64,000 nucleotides of DNA from Variovorax flavidus. Lineage in GTDB: Bacteria > Pseudomonadota > Gammaproteobacteria > Burkholderiales > Burkholderiaceae_C. The notes beneath the pieces are model-generated. The model made no database searches, had not been told where the DNA came from, and worked only from the letters and a program-made list of their open reading frames with translations. Positions 18,237-28,785 of the stretch are shown here, piece after piece; position 1 is the stretch's first letter, and the number at the start of each line of letters is the position of its first letter. The stretch is taken from NCBI RefSeq assembly GCF_030317145.1, contig NZ_JASZYE010000001.1, forward strand, positions 248,001 through 312,000. The letters are read 5' to 3'. A program made the translations under genes and the position numbers.

Positions 18237-19420
18237 ACGCTCCCAAACAACGCATCACGGTGCTCGGCTCGACAGGATCCGTCGGCGTCAGCACGCTCGA
18301 CGTGATCGCGAGACATCCCGAGCGCTTCGAGGTCTTCGCCTTGTCGGCCGCGACGAAGGTCGACGACATGCTCGCCCAGTGCGCCCGTTTCTCGCCGAAG
18401 TTCGCGGTCATGGCCAGTGCCCCGCACGCCACGCTGCTGGCTGAAAAGCTGAAGCAGAACGGCCTGTCCACGCGGGTGCTGAGCGGCGAAGGGGCGATCG
18501 AATCCATCGCTTCGCACGAAGAGGCCGATGCGGTCATGGCCGCGATCGTCGGCGCGGCCGGACTGGGTCCTTGCCTCGCGGCAGCTCGCGCCGGCAAGCG
18601 CCTGCTGCTCGCCAACAAGGAAGCGTTGGTTGTTGGCGGGGAGCTGTTCATGCGCACCGTGCGCGAGGGCGGGGCGACCCTGCTGCCGATCGACAGCGAA
18701 CACTCCGCCATCTTCCAGTCGTTGCCCGAAGACCCGGCGACCTGGTCGCGTCGCATCGACAAGATCATCCTGACTGCTTCCGGGGGGCCGTTTCGGACGC
18801 GCGCTCCGGAAACGCTGTCGACCGTCACGCCCGAGCAGGCCTGCGCCCATCCCAATTGGGTCATGGGCCGCAAGATCTCGGTGGATTCCGCGACGATGAT
18901 GAACAAGGCCCTCGAAGTGATCGAGGCTCGCCATCTGTTCGGCGTCAGGCCGGAGCAGATCGAGGTCGTGATCCACCCGCAGAGCGTGGTGCATTCGATG
19001 GTGCAGTTCACCGATGCTTCGGTGATCGCGCAACTGGGCACGCCCGACATGAGAGTCCCCATCGCCGTGGGGCTCGCATGGCCCGAGCGCATCGACAGCG
19101 GTGCTGGCCGGCTCGATTTCCGCCAGATGGCCGCATTGACCTTCGATGCGCCGGACGCCGCGCTCTTCCCTGGCCTTGGCCTGGCCTGGCACGCGTTGCA
19201 CGCAGCGCCGGGAACCACCGCGGTCCTGAATGCAGCGAATGAAGTCGCCGTCGAAGCCTTCCTGGATCGCCGGCTGCGCTTCGATCGAATTCATGCGGTC
19301 AACATGGAAACTTTGGAGGTTGTGCGTCCCTCCAATCCGGCATCGCTCGCGGACCTGCTTGCGCTGGATGCGAGCGCCCGTGCGGCCGCCAATGCGGCGG
19401 CGCTTCGCTTCGCAGCCTGA
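18233..19420 (+). CDS. dxr: 1-deoxy-D-xylulose 5-phosphate reductoisomerase
   Basis: Second step of the MEP isoprenoid pathway, making MEP with NADPH. Visible features: the NADPH motif [14 protein letters not shown] (about 11-24), metal and substrate site [10 protein letters not shown] (about 153-162), the flexible-loop region ASGGPFRT, and [18 protein letters not shown] (about 206-223). Length is 395 residues. The GTG start overlaps the cdsA stop by four bases. It supplies isoprenoid units for UppS just upstream. Confidence 0.97.
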   Translation: MNAPKQRITVLGSTGSVGVSTLDVIARHPERFEVFALSAATKVDDMLAQCARFSPKFAVMASAPHATLLAEKLKQNGLSTRVLSGEGAIESIASHEEADAVMAAIVGAAGLGPCLAAARAGKRLLLANKEALVVGGELFMRTVREGGATLLPIDSEHSAIFQSLPEDPATWSRRIDKIILTASGGPFRTRAPETLSTVTPEQACAHPNWVMGRKISVDSATMMNKALEVIEARHLFGVRPEQIEVVIHPQSVVHSMVQFTDASVIAQLGTPDMRVPIAVGLAWPERIDSGAGRLDFRQMAALTFDAPDAALFPGLGLAWHALHAAPGTTAVLNAANEVAVEAFLDRRLRFDRIHAVNMETLEVVRPSNPASLADLLALDASARAAANAAALRFAA

Positions 19421-19444
19421 CGCCCTCAACTTCCGGACCACCCG

Positions 19445-20815
19445 ATGCTCACCGTCGTTGCCTTCATCGTTGCGCTCGGTTTGTTGATTGCCGTGCATGA
19501 ATACGGCCACTACCGCGTTGCCGTGGCGTGCGGGGTGAAGGTTTTGCGCTTCTCGGTCGGCTTCGGCAAGACGCTCTATCGCTGGCAGCCGAAGCGCCAG
19601 CACCCGGGGCAAAACACCGAGTTCGTCATCGGTGCCTTCCCGCTCGGCGGCTACGTGAAGATGCTCGACGAGCGCGAAGGTCCGGTCGCGCCAGAAGAAC
19701 GTCATCGCGCCTTCAATACGCAGCCCTTGCGTTCGCGCGCGGCCATCGTCGCGGCCGGCCCGATTGCGAACCTGCTGCTGGCGGTGCTGCTCTACACGGT
19801 CGTCAATTGGATCGGCGTGCAGGAGCCTGTCGCCAAGCTCGCGCGTCCGGTCGCAGCCTCCCTGGCTGAGCGTGCAGGCCTCACAGGCGGCGAACACATC
19901 ACGCGTGCGGGGTTCGGCGGCGAACTGGAGCCGGTGGAATCTTTTGAAGATCTGCGCTGGCGCATGACGCGCGGCGCGCTCGATGGGCGCGACCTCACGC
20001 TGGAGATCGCAGGCGAGGGCGGTCGGCCCGCTCGGGAAGTCGTTCTGCCGCTGAGCCAGATCGAAGCCAAGGACGCCGATGCGCAGATGTTCCGGAAGAT
20101 CGGGCTCATCACGCCGCTGACGCGTCCCGAGATCGGCGAGGTGATGCCTCAGGGCGCGGCGGAGCGTTCCGGCTTGCGCGCAGGCGACGTCGTTCGTTCG
20201 GTCGGTGCCACGGCGATCGTCGATGGCCAGCAATTGCGCGAAGTGATCCGCGCGTCGGTCGATGACGGGCAGCCGCTCACGCAGTCATGGCAAGTCGAGC
20301 GGGGCGGCCAGACCGTGGGTATCGAAGTCACGCCCGACGTGCGCGACGATGGCGCGGCCAAGGTCGGGCGCATCGGTGCCTACGTTGGCGCGCCGCCCGA
20401 GATGGTGCTGGTTCGACAAAGTGTCATCGAAGGCGCCTGGCGTGGCGTGGTCCGGACCTGGGAAGTGTCGGCGCTCACCGTGCGCATGATGGGCAAGATG
20501 TTGATCGGCGAGGCTTCGCTCAAGAACCTGAGCGGGCCCCTGACGATTGCCGACTACGCGGGCAAGTCCGCGAGCATGGGGATCACTCAATACCTGGTGT
20601 TCCTTGCACTCATCAGCGTGAGCCTCGGCGTGCTGAACCTCATGCCGCTGCCGGTCCTCGATGGAGGACACCTGATGTATTATCTTTGGGAGGGCCTGAC
20701 TGGCAAGAGCGTCTCCGATGCATGGATGGAAAGGCTTCAGCGCGGCGGTGTCGCGCTATTGCTGGTCATGATGTCGATCGCACTCTTCAACGACGTCACG
20801 CGGCTCTTTGGTTAA
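19445..20815 (+). CDS. rseP: Site-2 protease RseP
   Basis: Inner-membrane zinc metalloprotease that cleaves anti-sigma factor RseA after DegS, releasing sigmaE, and removes signal-peptide remnants. It has the zinc site HEYGH (about 18-22) in the first membrane helix, two PDZ domains in the periplasm (about 125-300), and the second metal motif NLMPLPVLDGGHL (about 399-411) in a C-terminal membrane helix. Length is 456 residues. It is placed directly before bamA, as is usual in proteobacteria, linking envelope stress to outer-membrane assembly. Confidence 0.96.
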   Translation: MLTVVAFIVALGLLIAVHEYGHYRVAVACGVKVLRFSVGFGKTLYRWQPKRQHPGQNTEFVIGAFPLGGYVKMLDEREGPVAPEERHRAFNTQPLRSRAAIVAAGPIANLLLAVLLYTVVNWIGVQEPVAKLARPVAASLAERAGLTGGEHITRAGFGGELEPVESFEDLRWRMTRGALDGRDLTLEIAGEGGRPAREVVLPLSQIEAKDADAQMFRKIGLITPLTRPEIGEVMPQGAAERSGLRAGDVVRSVGATAIVDGQQLREVIRASVDDGQPLTQSWQVERGGQTVGIEVTPDVRDDGAAKVGRIGAYVGAPPEMVLVRQSVIEGAWRGVVRTWEVSALTVRMMGKMLIGEASLKNLSGPLTIADYAGKSASMGITQYLVFLALISVSLGVLNLMPLPVLDGGHLMYYLWEGLTGKSVSDAWMERLQRGGVALLLVMMSIALFNDVTRLFG

Positions 20816-20852
20816 CTTTCTCCGGCCCCTTCCGCGCCGGCTCAATTCACAG

Positions 20853-23264
20853 ATGAACACAACATTCAGTCGCTTTCGCCTGCGCAGCGTCGCCGCGGTA
20901 GTGGTTAGCGCACTTGCAGCCACGGCAGCCTGGGCCGTCGAGCCTTTCACGGTTCGCGACATTCGGGTCGAAGGCCTTCAGCGCGTGGAGCCGGGAACGA
21001 TCTTCGCCTCGCTGCCTTTCCGTGTGGGCGATACCTACAGCGACGAGCGCGGTTCGGCTGCGATCCGGGCACTGTTCGATCTGGGACTTTTCAAGGATGT
21101 GCGCATCGACGTCAACGGCAATGTGCTGGTGGTGATCGTCGAGGAGCGGCCCACCATTGCCGATGTCGATTTTGTCGGCACCAAGGAATTCGACAAGGCG
21201 GCGCTGCAGAAGGCATTGCGCGAAGTCGGTCTTGCTGACGGCCGGCCTTACGACAAGGCGCTGGCCGACCGCGCGGAGCAGGAGCTCAAGCGCCAGTACG
21301 TGAGCCGTAGTCTCTACAACGCGCAGGTGGTGACCACGGTCACGCCGATCGAGCGCAACCGCGTCAACCTGACCTTCACCGTGACCGAAGGCGAGCCTGC
21401 GCGCATTCGCGAGGTCCACATCGTCGGCAACAAGGATTTCAGCGAGTCCACGCTGCTCAGTCTTTTCGACCAGGACAGCGGCGGCTGGCTCAGCTGGTAC
21501 ACCAAGTCCAACCAATACTCGCGCGCCAAGCTCAATGCCGACCTGGAGACGCTGCGCTCGTACTACCTCACGCGCGGCTACCTCGAGTTCCACATCGATT
21601 CGACGCAAGTTGCCATCTCGCCCGACCGGCAAGACCTGTCCGTGACCGTGAACATCACGGAAGGCGAGAAGTTCGTTGTCTCGGGCGTCAAGCTCAGCGG
21701 CAATTTCCTTGGGCGCGAAGACGAGTTCAAGTCGCTCGTGACGATCAGGCCGGGGGAGCCCTACAACGGCGAACAGATATCGGAGACGATCCGGGCCTTC
21801 ACCGACTATTTCGGCTCCTTCGGCTTTGCCTTCGCGCGCGTGGCGGCCGATACGGAGGTCGATCGCACCAACAATCGCGTTGCGCTGACCATCACCGGGG
21901 ACCCTGGCCGTCGCGTCTATGTGCGCCGCATCGCGGTGGGTGGCAACAACCGCACGCGCGACGAAGTGATCCGGCGCGAGTTCCGCCAGTACGAAGCTTC
22001 GTGGTACGACAGTGACAAGATCAAGCTGTCTCGCGATCGCGTCGACCGCCTCGGCTTCTTCACAGAAGTGAATGTCGATACGCAGGAAGTGCCCGGCACA
22101 CCGGACCAGGTCGACCTCACGGTCAATGTGACTGAAAAGCCGACCGGATCGCTGCAACTCGGCGCGGGCTTCTCCAGTGCCGACAAGGTGAGCCTGACCT
22201 TCGGCATCTCGCAGGAAAACGTGTTCGGCTCGGGCAACTACCTCGGCGTGCAGGTCAATACCAGCAAGTACAACCGCACGCTTTCGCTGACCACGACGGA
22301 TCCCTATTTCACGAAAGAGGGCATCTCGCGCAGCTTCAGCCTGTACAGCACGACGACCCGGCCGTACTACTCGCAGGATGGCGACTACAAGCTCGTCAAC
22401 GAAGGCGGGACCATTCGTTTCGGCGTCCCGTTCAGCGAGGTCGATACGGTCTTCTTCGGTGCCGGCCTCGAGCGCTACAGCTTCAGCCCTGGCAGCAACC
22501 TGTCTGGCCTGACGCCGCAGTCCTATCGCACGTATTTCAATTGCAACCCCAACGAATTGGGCTATGTCGCTTGCCAGGACGATTCGGTGTGGGGCGTTCC
22601 GCTGACCATCGGATGGGCGCGCGACGATCGCGACAGCGCGCTGATCCCGACGCGTGGCCGTTTGCAGCGCGCCAACCTCGAAATCGGGGTGGGCGGCGAC
22701 ATGAAGTACTACAAGGGCGGCTACCAATACCAGCAGTTCTTCCCCATCAACAAGCAGTACACCTTTGCGGTCAATGGCGAACTGGGTTATGCCAAGGCCT
22801 ACGGCGGCAAACCGTACCCGATCTTCAAGAACTTCTACGCCGGCGGCTTGGGCTCCGTGCGCGGCTTCGAGCAGAACTCGCTCGGTCCGCGCGACGTTCC
22901 GCTGCTGGGCCAGATCGAGGGTGCCGCCATCGGTGGCACGAAGAAGGCCGTTTTCAACGCCGAATTGAGCACCCCGTTCCCAGGCGCCGGCAATGACCGG
23001 ACGCTTCGCCTCTACGGCTTCTTCGACGTGGGTAACGTGTTCGGCGATCGCGACGCCTTCTCGACTGACAAACAGTGGGATGCGATCAAGAAGCTGCGGG
23101 CTTCCGTCGGTATCGGCATCAGCTGGATTTCACCGCTGGGACCGCTGCGGCTGGCCTATGCGTTCCCGGTGGTGTACCAGAAGGAAGACTTCAGCGATCC
23201 GGCGAGTCCCATCACGAAGGATAGAATTCAACGCCTGCAATTCCAGATCGGAACCTCTTTCTAA
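20853..23264 (+). CDS. bamA: Outer-membrane protein assembly factor BamA
   Basis: Central subunit of the BAM complex that inserts beta-barrels into the outer membrane. A signal peptide (about 1-26, ending AWA) precedes five POTRA domains (about 27-425). A 16-strand barrel domain follows, with the conserved VRGFEQNSLGPRD motif of loop 6 and a C-terminal Phe (QIGTSF). I start at ATG 20853. An in-frame start at 20808 overlaps rseP and adds residues that would spoil the signal peptide. Length is 803 residues. Its stop overlaps the skp start by one base. Confidence 0.97.
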   Translation: MNTTFSRFRLRSVAAVVVSALAATAAWAVEPFTVRDIRVEGLQRVEPGTIFASLPFRVGDTYSDERGSAAIRALFDLGLFKDVRIDVNGNVLVVIVEERPTIADVDFVGTKEFDKAALQKALREVGLADGRPYDKALADRAEQELKRQYVSRSLYNAQVVTTVTPIERNRVNLTFTVTEGEPARIREVHIVGNKDFSESTLLSLFDQDSGGWLSWYTKSNQYSRAKLNADLETLRSYYLTRGYLEFHIDSTQVAISPDRQDLSVTVNITEGEKFVVSGVKLSGNFLGREDEFKSLVTIRPGEPYNGEQISETIRAFTDYFGSFGFAFARVAADTEVDRTNNRVALTITGDPGRRVYVRRIAVGGNNRTRDEVIRREFRQYEASWYDSDKIKLSRDRVDRLGFFTEVNVDTQEVPGTPDQVDLTVNVTEKPTGSLQLGAGFSSADKVSLTFGISQENVFGSGNYLGVQVNTSKYNRTLSLTTTDPYFTKEGISRSFSLYSTTTRPYYSQDGDYKLVNEGGTIRFGVPFSEVDTVFFGAGLERYSFSPGSNLSGLTPQSYRTYFNCNPNELGYVACQDDSVWGVPLTIGWARDDRDSALIPTRGRLQRANLEIGVGGDMKYYKGGYQYQQFFPINKQYTFAVNGELGYAKAYGGKPYPIFKNFYAGGLGSVRGFEQNSLGPRDVPLLGQIEGAAIGGTKKAVFNAELSTPFPGAGNDRTLRLYGFFDVGNVFGDRDAFSTDKQWDAIKKLRASVGIGISWISPLGPLRLAYAFPVVYQKEDFSDPASPITKDRIQRLQFQIGTSF

Positions 23265-23794
23265 TGACCCCATTGCTCCGCGTCGCCGGTGCGTTGCTGA
23301 TTCCCGCGTTCCTGGCTGCGGGTGTGCCCGCCCACGCGCAGGAAACCTTCCGCATCGGCTTCGTCAATCCGGATCGCGTATTGCGTGAAGCCCAGCCCGC
23401 GAAGGCTGCGCAAGCCAAGCTGGAGGCTGAGTTCCTCAAGCGTGAGAAGGACCTGACCGCGCAGGGCGAGGCGCTGAAGGCTGCTTCGGAGCGGTTCGAG
23501 CGCGAGGCGCCGACGCTTTCGGAAACGCAGCGCGTTGCGCGCCAGCGTGCCCTGGTTGACCAGGATCGCGACTTCCAGCGCCGTCGCCGGGAGTTCCAGG
23601 AAGACCTGAACGCACGCAAGAACGAAGAGCTCCAGCAGGTCTACGAGCGTGCCAACCGGGTGGTCAAGCAGGTGGCTGAGGCTGAAAAGTACGACGCGAT
23701 CCTGCAGGAAGCGATCTACATCAACCCGAAGCACGACATCACCGAGAAGGTGATCAAGGCGCTGAACGCGTCGACTTCTGCCGGCGGCAAGTAG
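23264..23794 (+). CDS. skp: Periplasmic chaperone Skp (OmpH family)
   Basis: Holds unfolded outer-membrane proteins in the periplasm and delivers them to BAM. An N-terminal signal peptide (about 1-26, ending AHA) is followed by [19 protein letters not shown] and a long charged Lys/Glu/Arg coiled-coil (about 50-125) that forms the jellyfish tentacles. Length is 176 residues. The ATG shares one base with the bamA TAA (TAATG), giving tight coupling. Confidence 0.93.
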   Translation: MTPLLRVAGALLIPAFLAAGVPAHAQETFRIGFVNPDRVLREAQPAKAAQAKLEAEFLKREKDLTAQGEALKAASERFEREAPTLSETQRVARQRALVDQDRDFQRRRREFQEDLNARKNEELQQVYERANRVVKQVAEAEKYDAILQEAIYINPKHDITEKVIKALNASTSAGGK

Positions 23795-23808
23795 CGCCGC
23801 GAAACGGC

Positions 23809-24795
23809 GTGGCACTGCGGCTAGGCGCAATCATCGAGGCCCTGGGGGGCGAGCTTCAGGGCGATGCTGCCCTGTCGATAGAGCGGCTGGCGCCGCTTTC
23901 GACGGCGCAGCCCGATGCGATCAGCTTCCTGAGCAACCCGAAATACCGCAAGGAACTCGCGGATTCGCGGGCCGGGTGCGTCATCGTGTCGCCCGCCATG
24001 AAGGAGGCCGCGGCCGAGCGTGGCGCGTTCATCGTGGCCCCCGATCCCTATCTGTACTTCGCACGGCTGACGCAGCTCTGGAAGAAGGCCCACGCCAGGC
24101 CTGAAACGGCCCGGATCCACCCCAGCGCCGTGATCGATCCTGACGCTTCGATCGACCCGACCGCCCGCATTGGCGCCCTGTGCGTCATCGAGCGCGGCGC
24201 GCGAATCGGCGCCGACACAGTCCTCAAGTCCGGCGTGACGGTCAGCGAGGACTGCGTCATCGGCGCGCGCTGCCTGCTGCATCCCGGGGTCGTGATCGGC
24301 GCCGATGGCTTCGGACTCGCGCCGCACGAAGGCGCTTGGGTCAAGATCGAGCAACTCGGCGCCGTGCGCATCGGTGACGACGTGGAAATCGGCGCCAACA
24401 CCTGCATCGATCGGGGCGCCCTGGAAGACACCGTGATCGAAGACGGCGTGAAGCTCGACAACCTGATCCAGATCGGTCACAACGTACGCATCGGCAAGCA
24501 CACCGCGATGGCGGGTTGTGCCGCCGTGGCGGGCAGTGCGACCATCGGCGCGTATTGCACAATCGGTGGCCGTGCCGGTGTCCTGGGACACCTGACGATC
24601 GCCGACCACGTGCACATTTCGTCTACCTCCCTGGTCACCCGGTCCATTCACAAGCCTGGCCACTACACTGGCGTGTTCCCCATCGACGACAATGCCGCCT
24701 GGGAAAAGAATGCAGCCACGCTCAAGCAACTGCACGGTCTTCGCGAGCGCCTGAAGGCGCTGGAAAAAATGACGATGCAGGACAAGAAATCATGA
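23809..24795 (+). CDS. lpxD: UDP-3-O-(3-hydroxyacyl)glucosamine N-acyltransferase LpxD
   Basis: Third step of lipid A synthesis: N-acylation of UDP-3-O-acyl-glucosamine from hydroxyacyl-ACP. The N-terminal uridine-binding domain (about 1-95) is followed by many left-handed beta-helix hexapeptide repeats (about 100-285) and a C-terminal helix that binds ACP. The His in [11 protein letters not shown] (about 223-233) matches the catalytic region. It starts with GTG 23809, 14 bases after skp. Its stop overlaps the fabZ ATG by four bases. Confidence 0.96.
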   Translation: MALRLGAIIEALGGELQGDAALSIERLAPLSTAQPDAISFLSNPKYRKELADSRAGCVIVSPAMKEAAAERGAFIVAPDPYLYFARLTQLWKKAHARPETARIHPSAVIDPDASIDPTARIGALCVIERGARIGADTVLKSGVTVSEDCVIGARCLLHPGVVIGADGFGLAPHEGAWVKIEQLGAVRIGDDVEIGANTCIDRGALEDTVIEDGVKLDNLIQIGHNVRIGKHTAMAGCAAVAGSATIGAYCTIGGRAGVLGHLTIADHVHISSTSLVTRSIHKPGHYTGVFPIDDNAAWEKNAATLKQLHGLRERLKALEKMTMQDKKS

Positions 24796-25241
24796 CGACG
24801 ACGCTCGATATCCATCAAATCCTGAAGCTGCTGCCCCACCGTTACCCGTTCCTTCTGGTGGACCGTGTGCTCGAGATGGAAAAGGGCAAGCGCATCACCG
24901 CGCTCAAGAACGTGACCATGAATGAGCCGTTCTTCAACGGCCATTTCCCGCACCGCCCGGTCATGCCGGGCGTGCTGATGCTGGAAGCGATGGCGCAGGC
25001 TGCAGCGCTGCTGTCCTTCCATTCGCTCGACATCGTTCCGGACGACAACACCGTCTACTACTTCGCAGCCATCGACGGCGCGCGTTTCAAGCGCCCCGTG
25101 GAACCCGGCGACCAGCTGACGCTCGAAGTCGAAATCGAGCGCATGAAGGCTGGCATTTCCAAGTTCAAGGGGCGCGCGCTGGTCGGTGCCGAACTGGCCT
25201 GCGAAGCGACGTTGATGTGCGCCATGCGCCAGATCAACTGA
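24792..25241 (+). CDS. fabZ: 3-hydroxyacyl-ACP dehydratase FabZ
   Basis: Hot-dog-fold dehydratase of fatty acid elongation. It competes with LpxA/LpxD for 3-hydroxyacyl-ACP, which explains its place inside the lpx cluster. The catalytic His lies in [20 protein letters not shown] (about 44-63), with the catalytic Glu in the same segment. The N-terminus is [19 protein letters not shown]. Length is 149 residues. The ATG overlaps the lpxD stop (ATGA). Confidence 0.97.
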   Translation: MTTTLDIHQILKLLPHRYPFLLVDRVLEMEKGKRITALKNVTMNEPFFNGHFPHRPVMPGVLMLEAMAQAAALLSFHSLDIVPDDNTVYYFAAIDGARFKRPVEPGDQLTLEVEIERMKAGISKFKGRALVGAELACEATLMCAMRQIN

Positions 25242-25251
25242 ACCTGCTGGC

Positions 25252-26040
25252 ATGACCCAGATTCATTCGACGGCCATCGTCGACCCCCAGGCCGAACTCG
25301 ACCCGACGGTGAGTGTCGGTCCCTACGCCGTGATCGGTCCGCACGTCCGGGTCGGCGCGGGCACCACGATTGGCGCGCACTGCGTGATCGAGGGCAGGAC
25401 CACCGTCGGCCGCGACAACCGGATCTTCCAGTTTGCATCGCTGGGTGCGGTGCCGCAGGACAAGAAATACGCCGGCGAGCCGACCGAACTGCTGATCGGC
25501 GATCGCAACACGATCCGCGAGTTCTGCACCTTCAACATCGGCGTGCCCGGCGCGGGAGGCGTCACGCGGGTGGGTAATGACAACTGGATCATGGCCTACA
25601 CGCACATCGCGCATGACTGCCGTGTGGACGATCACACCACGCTCGCCAACAACACGACGCTGGCCGGCCACGTGCACCTGGCCGATTGGGTGACAGTGGG
25701 CGGGCTGACCGGTATCCACCAGTTCGTGTCGGTCGGCGCCCACGCCATGCTCGGGTTTGCCAGCGCCGTCACGCAGGACGTGCCGCCCTTCATGCTGGTG
25801 GACGGCAATCCTCTCGCCGTGCGCGGATTCAACGCGGTCGGCTTGCGCCGCCGCGAGTTCTCGCCGAGCCGCATTGCGGCCGTGAAGCAGATGCACCGGT
25901 TTCTGTACCGCCAGGGCAAGACCCTGGACGAGGCGCGCACCGCGATCGAGGCACTCGCTACCGAAGTGCCAGAGTCGGCGGCTGACGTCGCGATGATGAG
26001 TGAATTTCTCGCCGGTGCCACGCGCGGCATCGCGCGCTGA
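25252..26040 (+). CDS. lpxA: UDP-N-acetylglucosamine O-acyltransferase LpxA
   Basis: First committed step of lipid A synthesis, 3-O-acylation of UDP-GlcNAc. The 262-residue chain is a left-handed beta-helix of hexapeptide repeats (about 1-190) with a helical C-terminal part. The catalytic His falls in AYTHIAHDC (about 120-128). It also shows the conserved [10 protein letters not shown] (about 86-95) and [12 protein letters not shown] segments. It starts 10 bases after fabZ and is followed 8 bases later by lpxB. Confidence 0.97.
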   Translation: MTQIHSTAIVDPQAELDPTVSVGPYAVIGPHVRVGAGTTIGAHCVIEGRTTVGRDNRIFQFASLGAVPQDKKYAGEPTELLIGDRNTIREFCTFNIGVPGAGGVTRVGNDNWIMAYTHIAHDCRVDDHTTLANNTTLAGHVHLADWVTVGGLTGIHQFVSVGAHAMLGFASAVTQDVPPFMLVDGNPLAVRGFNAVGLRRREFSPSRIAAVKQMHRFLYRQGKTLDEARTAIEALATEVPESAADVAMMSEFLAGATRGIAR

Positions 26041-26048
26041 GCTGTCCC

Positions 26049-27197
26049 ATGTCTGAAACGCAGCGGCAGTTCTCGCTGGTCGCCGGCGAGGCCTCGGGCG
26101 ACCTGCTGGCGGGCCTGATGCTCGACGGGCTGCAGGCGCGTTGGCCCACCATGAAGGCGGCCGGCATCGGGGGGCCTCAAATGCTTTCTCGCGGCTTTGA
26201 AAGCTGGTGGCCGCAAGAGAAGCTCGCTGTGCGTGGCTACGTCGAAGTGCTGCGCCACTATGCGGAAATCGCCGGCATCCGGAGGCAGCTCAAGGCGCGG
26301 CTTCTTCGCGAGTCGCCGGACATCTTCATCGGCGTCGACGCACCGGATTTCAACCTGGATCTCGAAGCCGGGCTGCGGAGCCGCGGCATCAAGACGGCCC
26401 ATTTCGTCTGCCCATCCATCTGGGCGTGGCGTCCGGAGCGCGTCGAAAAGCTGCGGGCAGCAGCCGACCACGTACTTTGCATCTTTCCCTTCGAGCCCGA
26501 TTTGCTGGCAAAGCATGGCATCGCAGCCAGCTATGTCGGCCACCCGCTGGCCAATTTGATCCCGATGGCGCCGGACCAGGCAGCCGCCCGTGCCGAGCTT
26601 GGCATCGACGGCGACGCGAAGGTCGTGGCACTGCTTCCCGGCAGCCGGCGTTCCGAGGTGCGGCACATCGCTCCGAGGTTCTTTGCGGCGGCTGCGCTGA
26701 TGTTGAAGGCGCAGCCCTCGCTCCGGTTCATCTCGCCAGTGCTGCCGAACCTCCGGGCTGACGTGGAGCAAGCGCTGCAAGCCGCAGGAATGACTGGTCG
26801 CGTGACGCTGCTCGATGGCCGCTCGCACGCAGCGCTGGCCGCTTGCGACGTCACCTTGATTGCGAGCGGCACCGCCACGCTGGAGGCGGCGCTCTTCAAG
26901 CGGCCCATGGTCATCTCGTATCACATGAATTCGCTGACCTGGAATCTGGTGATGCGCCACAAGCAATTGCAGCCCTGGGTCGGCCTGCCGAACATCCTCT
27001 CCGGAGAATTCGTCGTTCCCGAAGTGCTACAGGACGCCGCGACTCCGCAAGCGCTCGCTGCCGCCACCCTGGAGTGGCTTGACGCTCCCGACAAGGTTCA
27101 CGCCTTGCAACAACGTTTTTGCGCGCTGCACACCGAATTGCTGCGCGATACGCCGACACTGTGCGCCGATGCGATCCAGAAAGTTCTTGAAGGCTGA
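26049..27197 (+). CDS. lpxB: Lipid-A-disaccharide synthase LpxB
   Basis: Glycosyltransferase family 19 enzyme that joins lipid X and UDP-diacylglucosamine into the lipid A disaccharide at the inner membrane. The family start is [13 protein letters not shown] (about 10-22), followed by GIGGPQM and [12 protein letters not shown] (about 95-106). [13 protein letters not shown] and [10 protein letters not shown] (about 195-204) segments and the C-terminal [18 protein letters not shown] region are all present. Length is 382 residues. The 3' end overlaps rnhB by 29 bases if rnhB starts at 27169. Confidence 0.96.
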   Translation: MSETQRQFSLVAGEASGDLLAGLMLDGLQARWPTMKAAGIGGPQMLSRGFESWWPQEKLAVRGYVEVLRHYAEIAGIRRQLKARLLRESPDIFIGVDAPDFNLDLEAGLRSRGIKTAHFVCPSIWAWRPERVEKLRAAADHVLCIFPFEPDLLAKHGIAASYVGHPLANLIPMAPDQAAARAELGIDGDAKVVALLPGSRRSEVRHIAPRFFAAAALMLKAQPSLRFISPVLPNLRADVEQALQAAGMTGRVTLLDGRSHAALAACDVTLIASGTATLEAALFKRPMVISYHMNSLTWNLVMRHKQLQPWVGLPNILSGEFVVPEVLQDAATPQALAAATLEWLDAPDKVHALQQRFCALHTELLRDTPTLCADAIQKVLEG

Positions 27198-27873
27198 ACA
27201 GGCCACGCTCGTCTGGGACGCGCCAGGCCTCGTGGCGGGAGTCGATGAGGCCGGTCGCGGGCCGCTGGCGGGGCCGGTCGTTGCCGCGGCTGTCATCCTG
27301 GACGACCAACGCCCCATCCGCGGCCTAGCCGATTCGAAGACGCTCACGGCGTTGCAGCGCGAGCGACTCAACGACCAGATTCTGGCCAAGGCCCTGTGCT
27401 GCTCGGTCGCACAGGCGAGCGTGGAGGAGATCGACACCCACAACATCCTTCAGGCCACGATGCTGGCCATGCGACGGGCGGTCGAAGGCCTGCGCCTGAA
27501 GCCGGCCAAGGTGCTGGTCGACGGCAACCGGCTGCCGACGCTGGACGTGCTGGCGGAGGCCATCGTCAAGGGCGATGCCCGCGTCAAGGCGATTTCCGCG
27601 GCTTCGATCCTGGCGAAAGTGCATCGAGACCGACTCTGCGAGCAGTTGCACGCGGAGTTTCCGCATTACGGTTTTGCCGGGCACAAAGGCTACGGTACGC
27701 CCGAGCACCTCGAAGCACTGCTGCGCCATGGCGCCTGCGTCCACCATCGCAGATCCTTCAGTCCTGTGGCCGCGGCCCTTTCGAGGACGGCGAGCCAGGT
27801 GGAGCCTGCTGCCATGGTGGTGGAATCCATGGTGATCCAGACGAATTCCATCGAAATGCGGGTTTCACCGTGA
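27169..27873 (+). CDS. rnhB: Ribonuclease HII
   Basis: Removes ribonucleotides from DNA and cuts RNA-DNA hybrids. Catalytic acidic residues lie in [15 protein letters not shown] (about 22-36) and in the Asp-containing DGN segment, and the [13 protein letters not shown] motif (about 142-154) is present. I use ATG 27169, which overlaps lpxB by 29 bases; TTG 27187 is an alternative. Length is 234 residues, with a short non-conserved tail after the usual C-terminal RRSFSPV. Its stop overlaps the next gene's GTG. Confidence 0.94.
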   Translation: MRSRKFLKAEQATLVWDAPGLVAGVDEAGRGPLAGPVVAAAVILDDQRPIRGLADSKTLTALQRERLNDQILAKALCCSVAQASVEEIDTHNILQATMLAMRRAVEGLRLKPAKVLVDGNRLPTLDVLAEAIVKGDARVKAISAASILAKVHRDRLCEQLHAEFPHYGFAGHKGYGTPEHLEALLRHGACVHHRRSFSPVAAALSRTASQVEPAAMVVESMVIQTNSIEMRVSP

Positions 27874-28649
27874 CTTCCGACGACGTCAGCCACGTCACAT
27901 CCCGCAACAACCCGCTCCTCAAGGAGCTGCGCAAGCTGGCCCATGATCCGGGCGCATACCGCAAGGCGGGCCGCGTCTGGCTCGAAGGCGACCACCTTTG
28001 CCGCGCCGCGCGCGAGCGTGGGGTTCGGCCGGCCGTCGCGATCTTTGCCGAATCGTTGTGGCCTTCTGCGCGTCATGAATGGGCCAATGCGGCAGCCAAG
28101 ACGGTCGTGCTGGCGGATGCGTTGCTGGCCGGTGTGAGCGGCCTGGAGTCGCCGGCGCCCATGGGTTTCGTGCTGGATCTGCCCGCGCGCCCGACGGTCG
28201 AGCCGGCAGCGCCGACCGTCGTTCTCGATCGCCTTCAGGATGCCGGCAATGTCGGCTCGATCCTGCGCAGCGCGGCGGCGTTCGGCTTCACTCAGGTCAT
28301 CGCGCTCAAGGGCACGGCGGCGCTGTGGGCGCCCAAGGTGCTGCGCGCGGGGATGGGGGCCCACTTCGGCCTGCGGCTGATAGAAGGCGTCGAAATGGAC
28401 GCGCTGGACGCCCTCACCATTCCCTGGATCGCCACCAGCTCGCACCGCGGCGATTTGCTGCACCGCACCAGCTTGCCCCACCCCTGTGCCTGGCTGCTGG
28501 GGCACGAAGGGCAGGGCGTTTCCGCCGCGCTGGAGGCGCGCGCGTCCCGGCACGTGCGCATTGCCCAGCCGGGCGGCGAAGAATCGCTCAACGTCGCGGC
28601 GGCGGCGGCAATCTGCTTGCATGCAAGCGTGGCAGGAGCCGGAACGTGA
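27870..28649 (+). CDS. SpoU/TrmH-family RNA 2'-O-methyltransferase
   Basis: SAM-dependent RNA ribose methyltransferase with the trefoil-knot SPOUT fold. The three family motifs are visible: [20 protein letters not shown] (about 120-139), WLLGHEGQG (about 208-216) and the knot segment [13 protein letters not shown] (about 230-242). An N-terminal substrate-binding domain (about 10-95, [13 protein letters not shown]) resembles that of 23S rRNA enzymes of the RlmB/TsnR type. The target nucleotide cannot be assigned. GTG 27870 overlaps the rnhB TGA. It is the last gene of the long operon. Confidence 0.88.
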   Translation: MTSDDVSHVTSRNNPLLKELRKLAHDPGAYRKAGRVWLEGDHLCRAARERGVRPAVAIFAESLWPSARHEWANAAAKTVVLADALLAGVSGLESPAPMGFVLDLPARPTVEPAAPTVVLDRLQDAGNVGSILRSAAAFGFTQVIALKGTAALWAPKVLRAGMGAHFGLRLIEGVEMDALDALTIPWIATSSHRGDLLHRTSLPHPCAWLLGHEGQGVSAALEARASRHVRIAQPGGEESLNVAAAAAICLHASVAGAGT

Positions 28650-28661
28650 GCCTTCGGCGGC

Positions 28662-28667
28662 TATAAT
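28662..28667 (+). promoter_or_regulatory. -10 box of the carAB promoter
   Basis: A perfect TATAAT lies 12 bases after the methyltransferase stop. The -35 region is poor, suggesting an activator or weak basal use. It predicts a carA leader of about 110 bases. Confidence 0.55.
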
Positions 28668-28732
28668 CAAGGGCTTTCCCGCTCACACCCCGCCCTCAGC
28701 GCACGCAAGCCAACTCCTCGACGAGAGTCGCA

Positions 28733-28764
28733 GCCCAAAGTCATATCTTGGGTTCGCTTTGGGC
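28733..28764 (+). promoter_or_regulatory. carAB leader with two mutually exclusive hairpins
   Basis: GCCCAAAG (28733-28740) can pair perfectly with CTTTGGGC (28757-28764). Part of the same arm, CCCAA (28734-28738), can instead pair with TTGGG (28748-28752). The structure ends 11 bases before the Shine-Dalgarno GGAGA (28776-28780) of carA, so it could gate translation or pausing. No leader peptide with a good start is seen. A regulatory role by arginine or pyrimidines is inference. Confidence 0.45.
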
Positions 28765-28785
28765 GTCATCCATCCGGAGATCCCA

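Noticed and set aside
28668..28785. Leader peptide in front of carA
   Set aside because: No ATG or GTG with a ribosome site is present. The only TTG frame runs on into carA out of frame without an arginine or pyrimidine-codon cluster of note.
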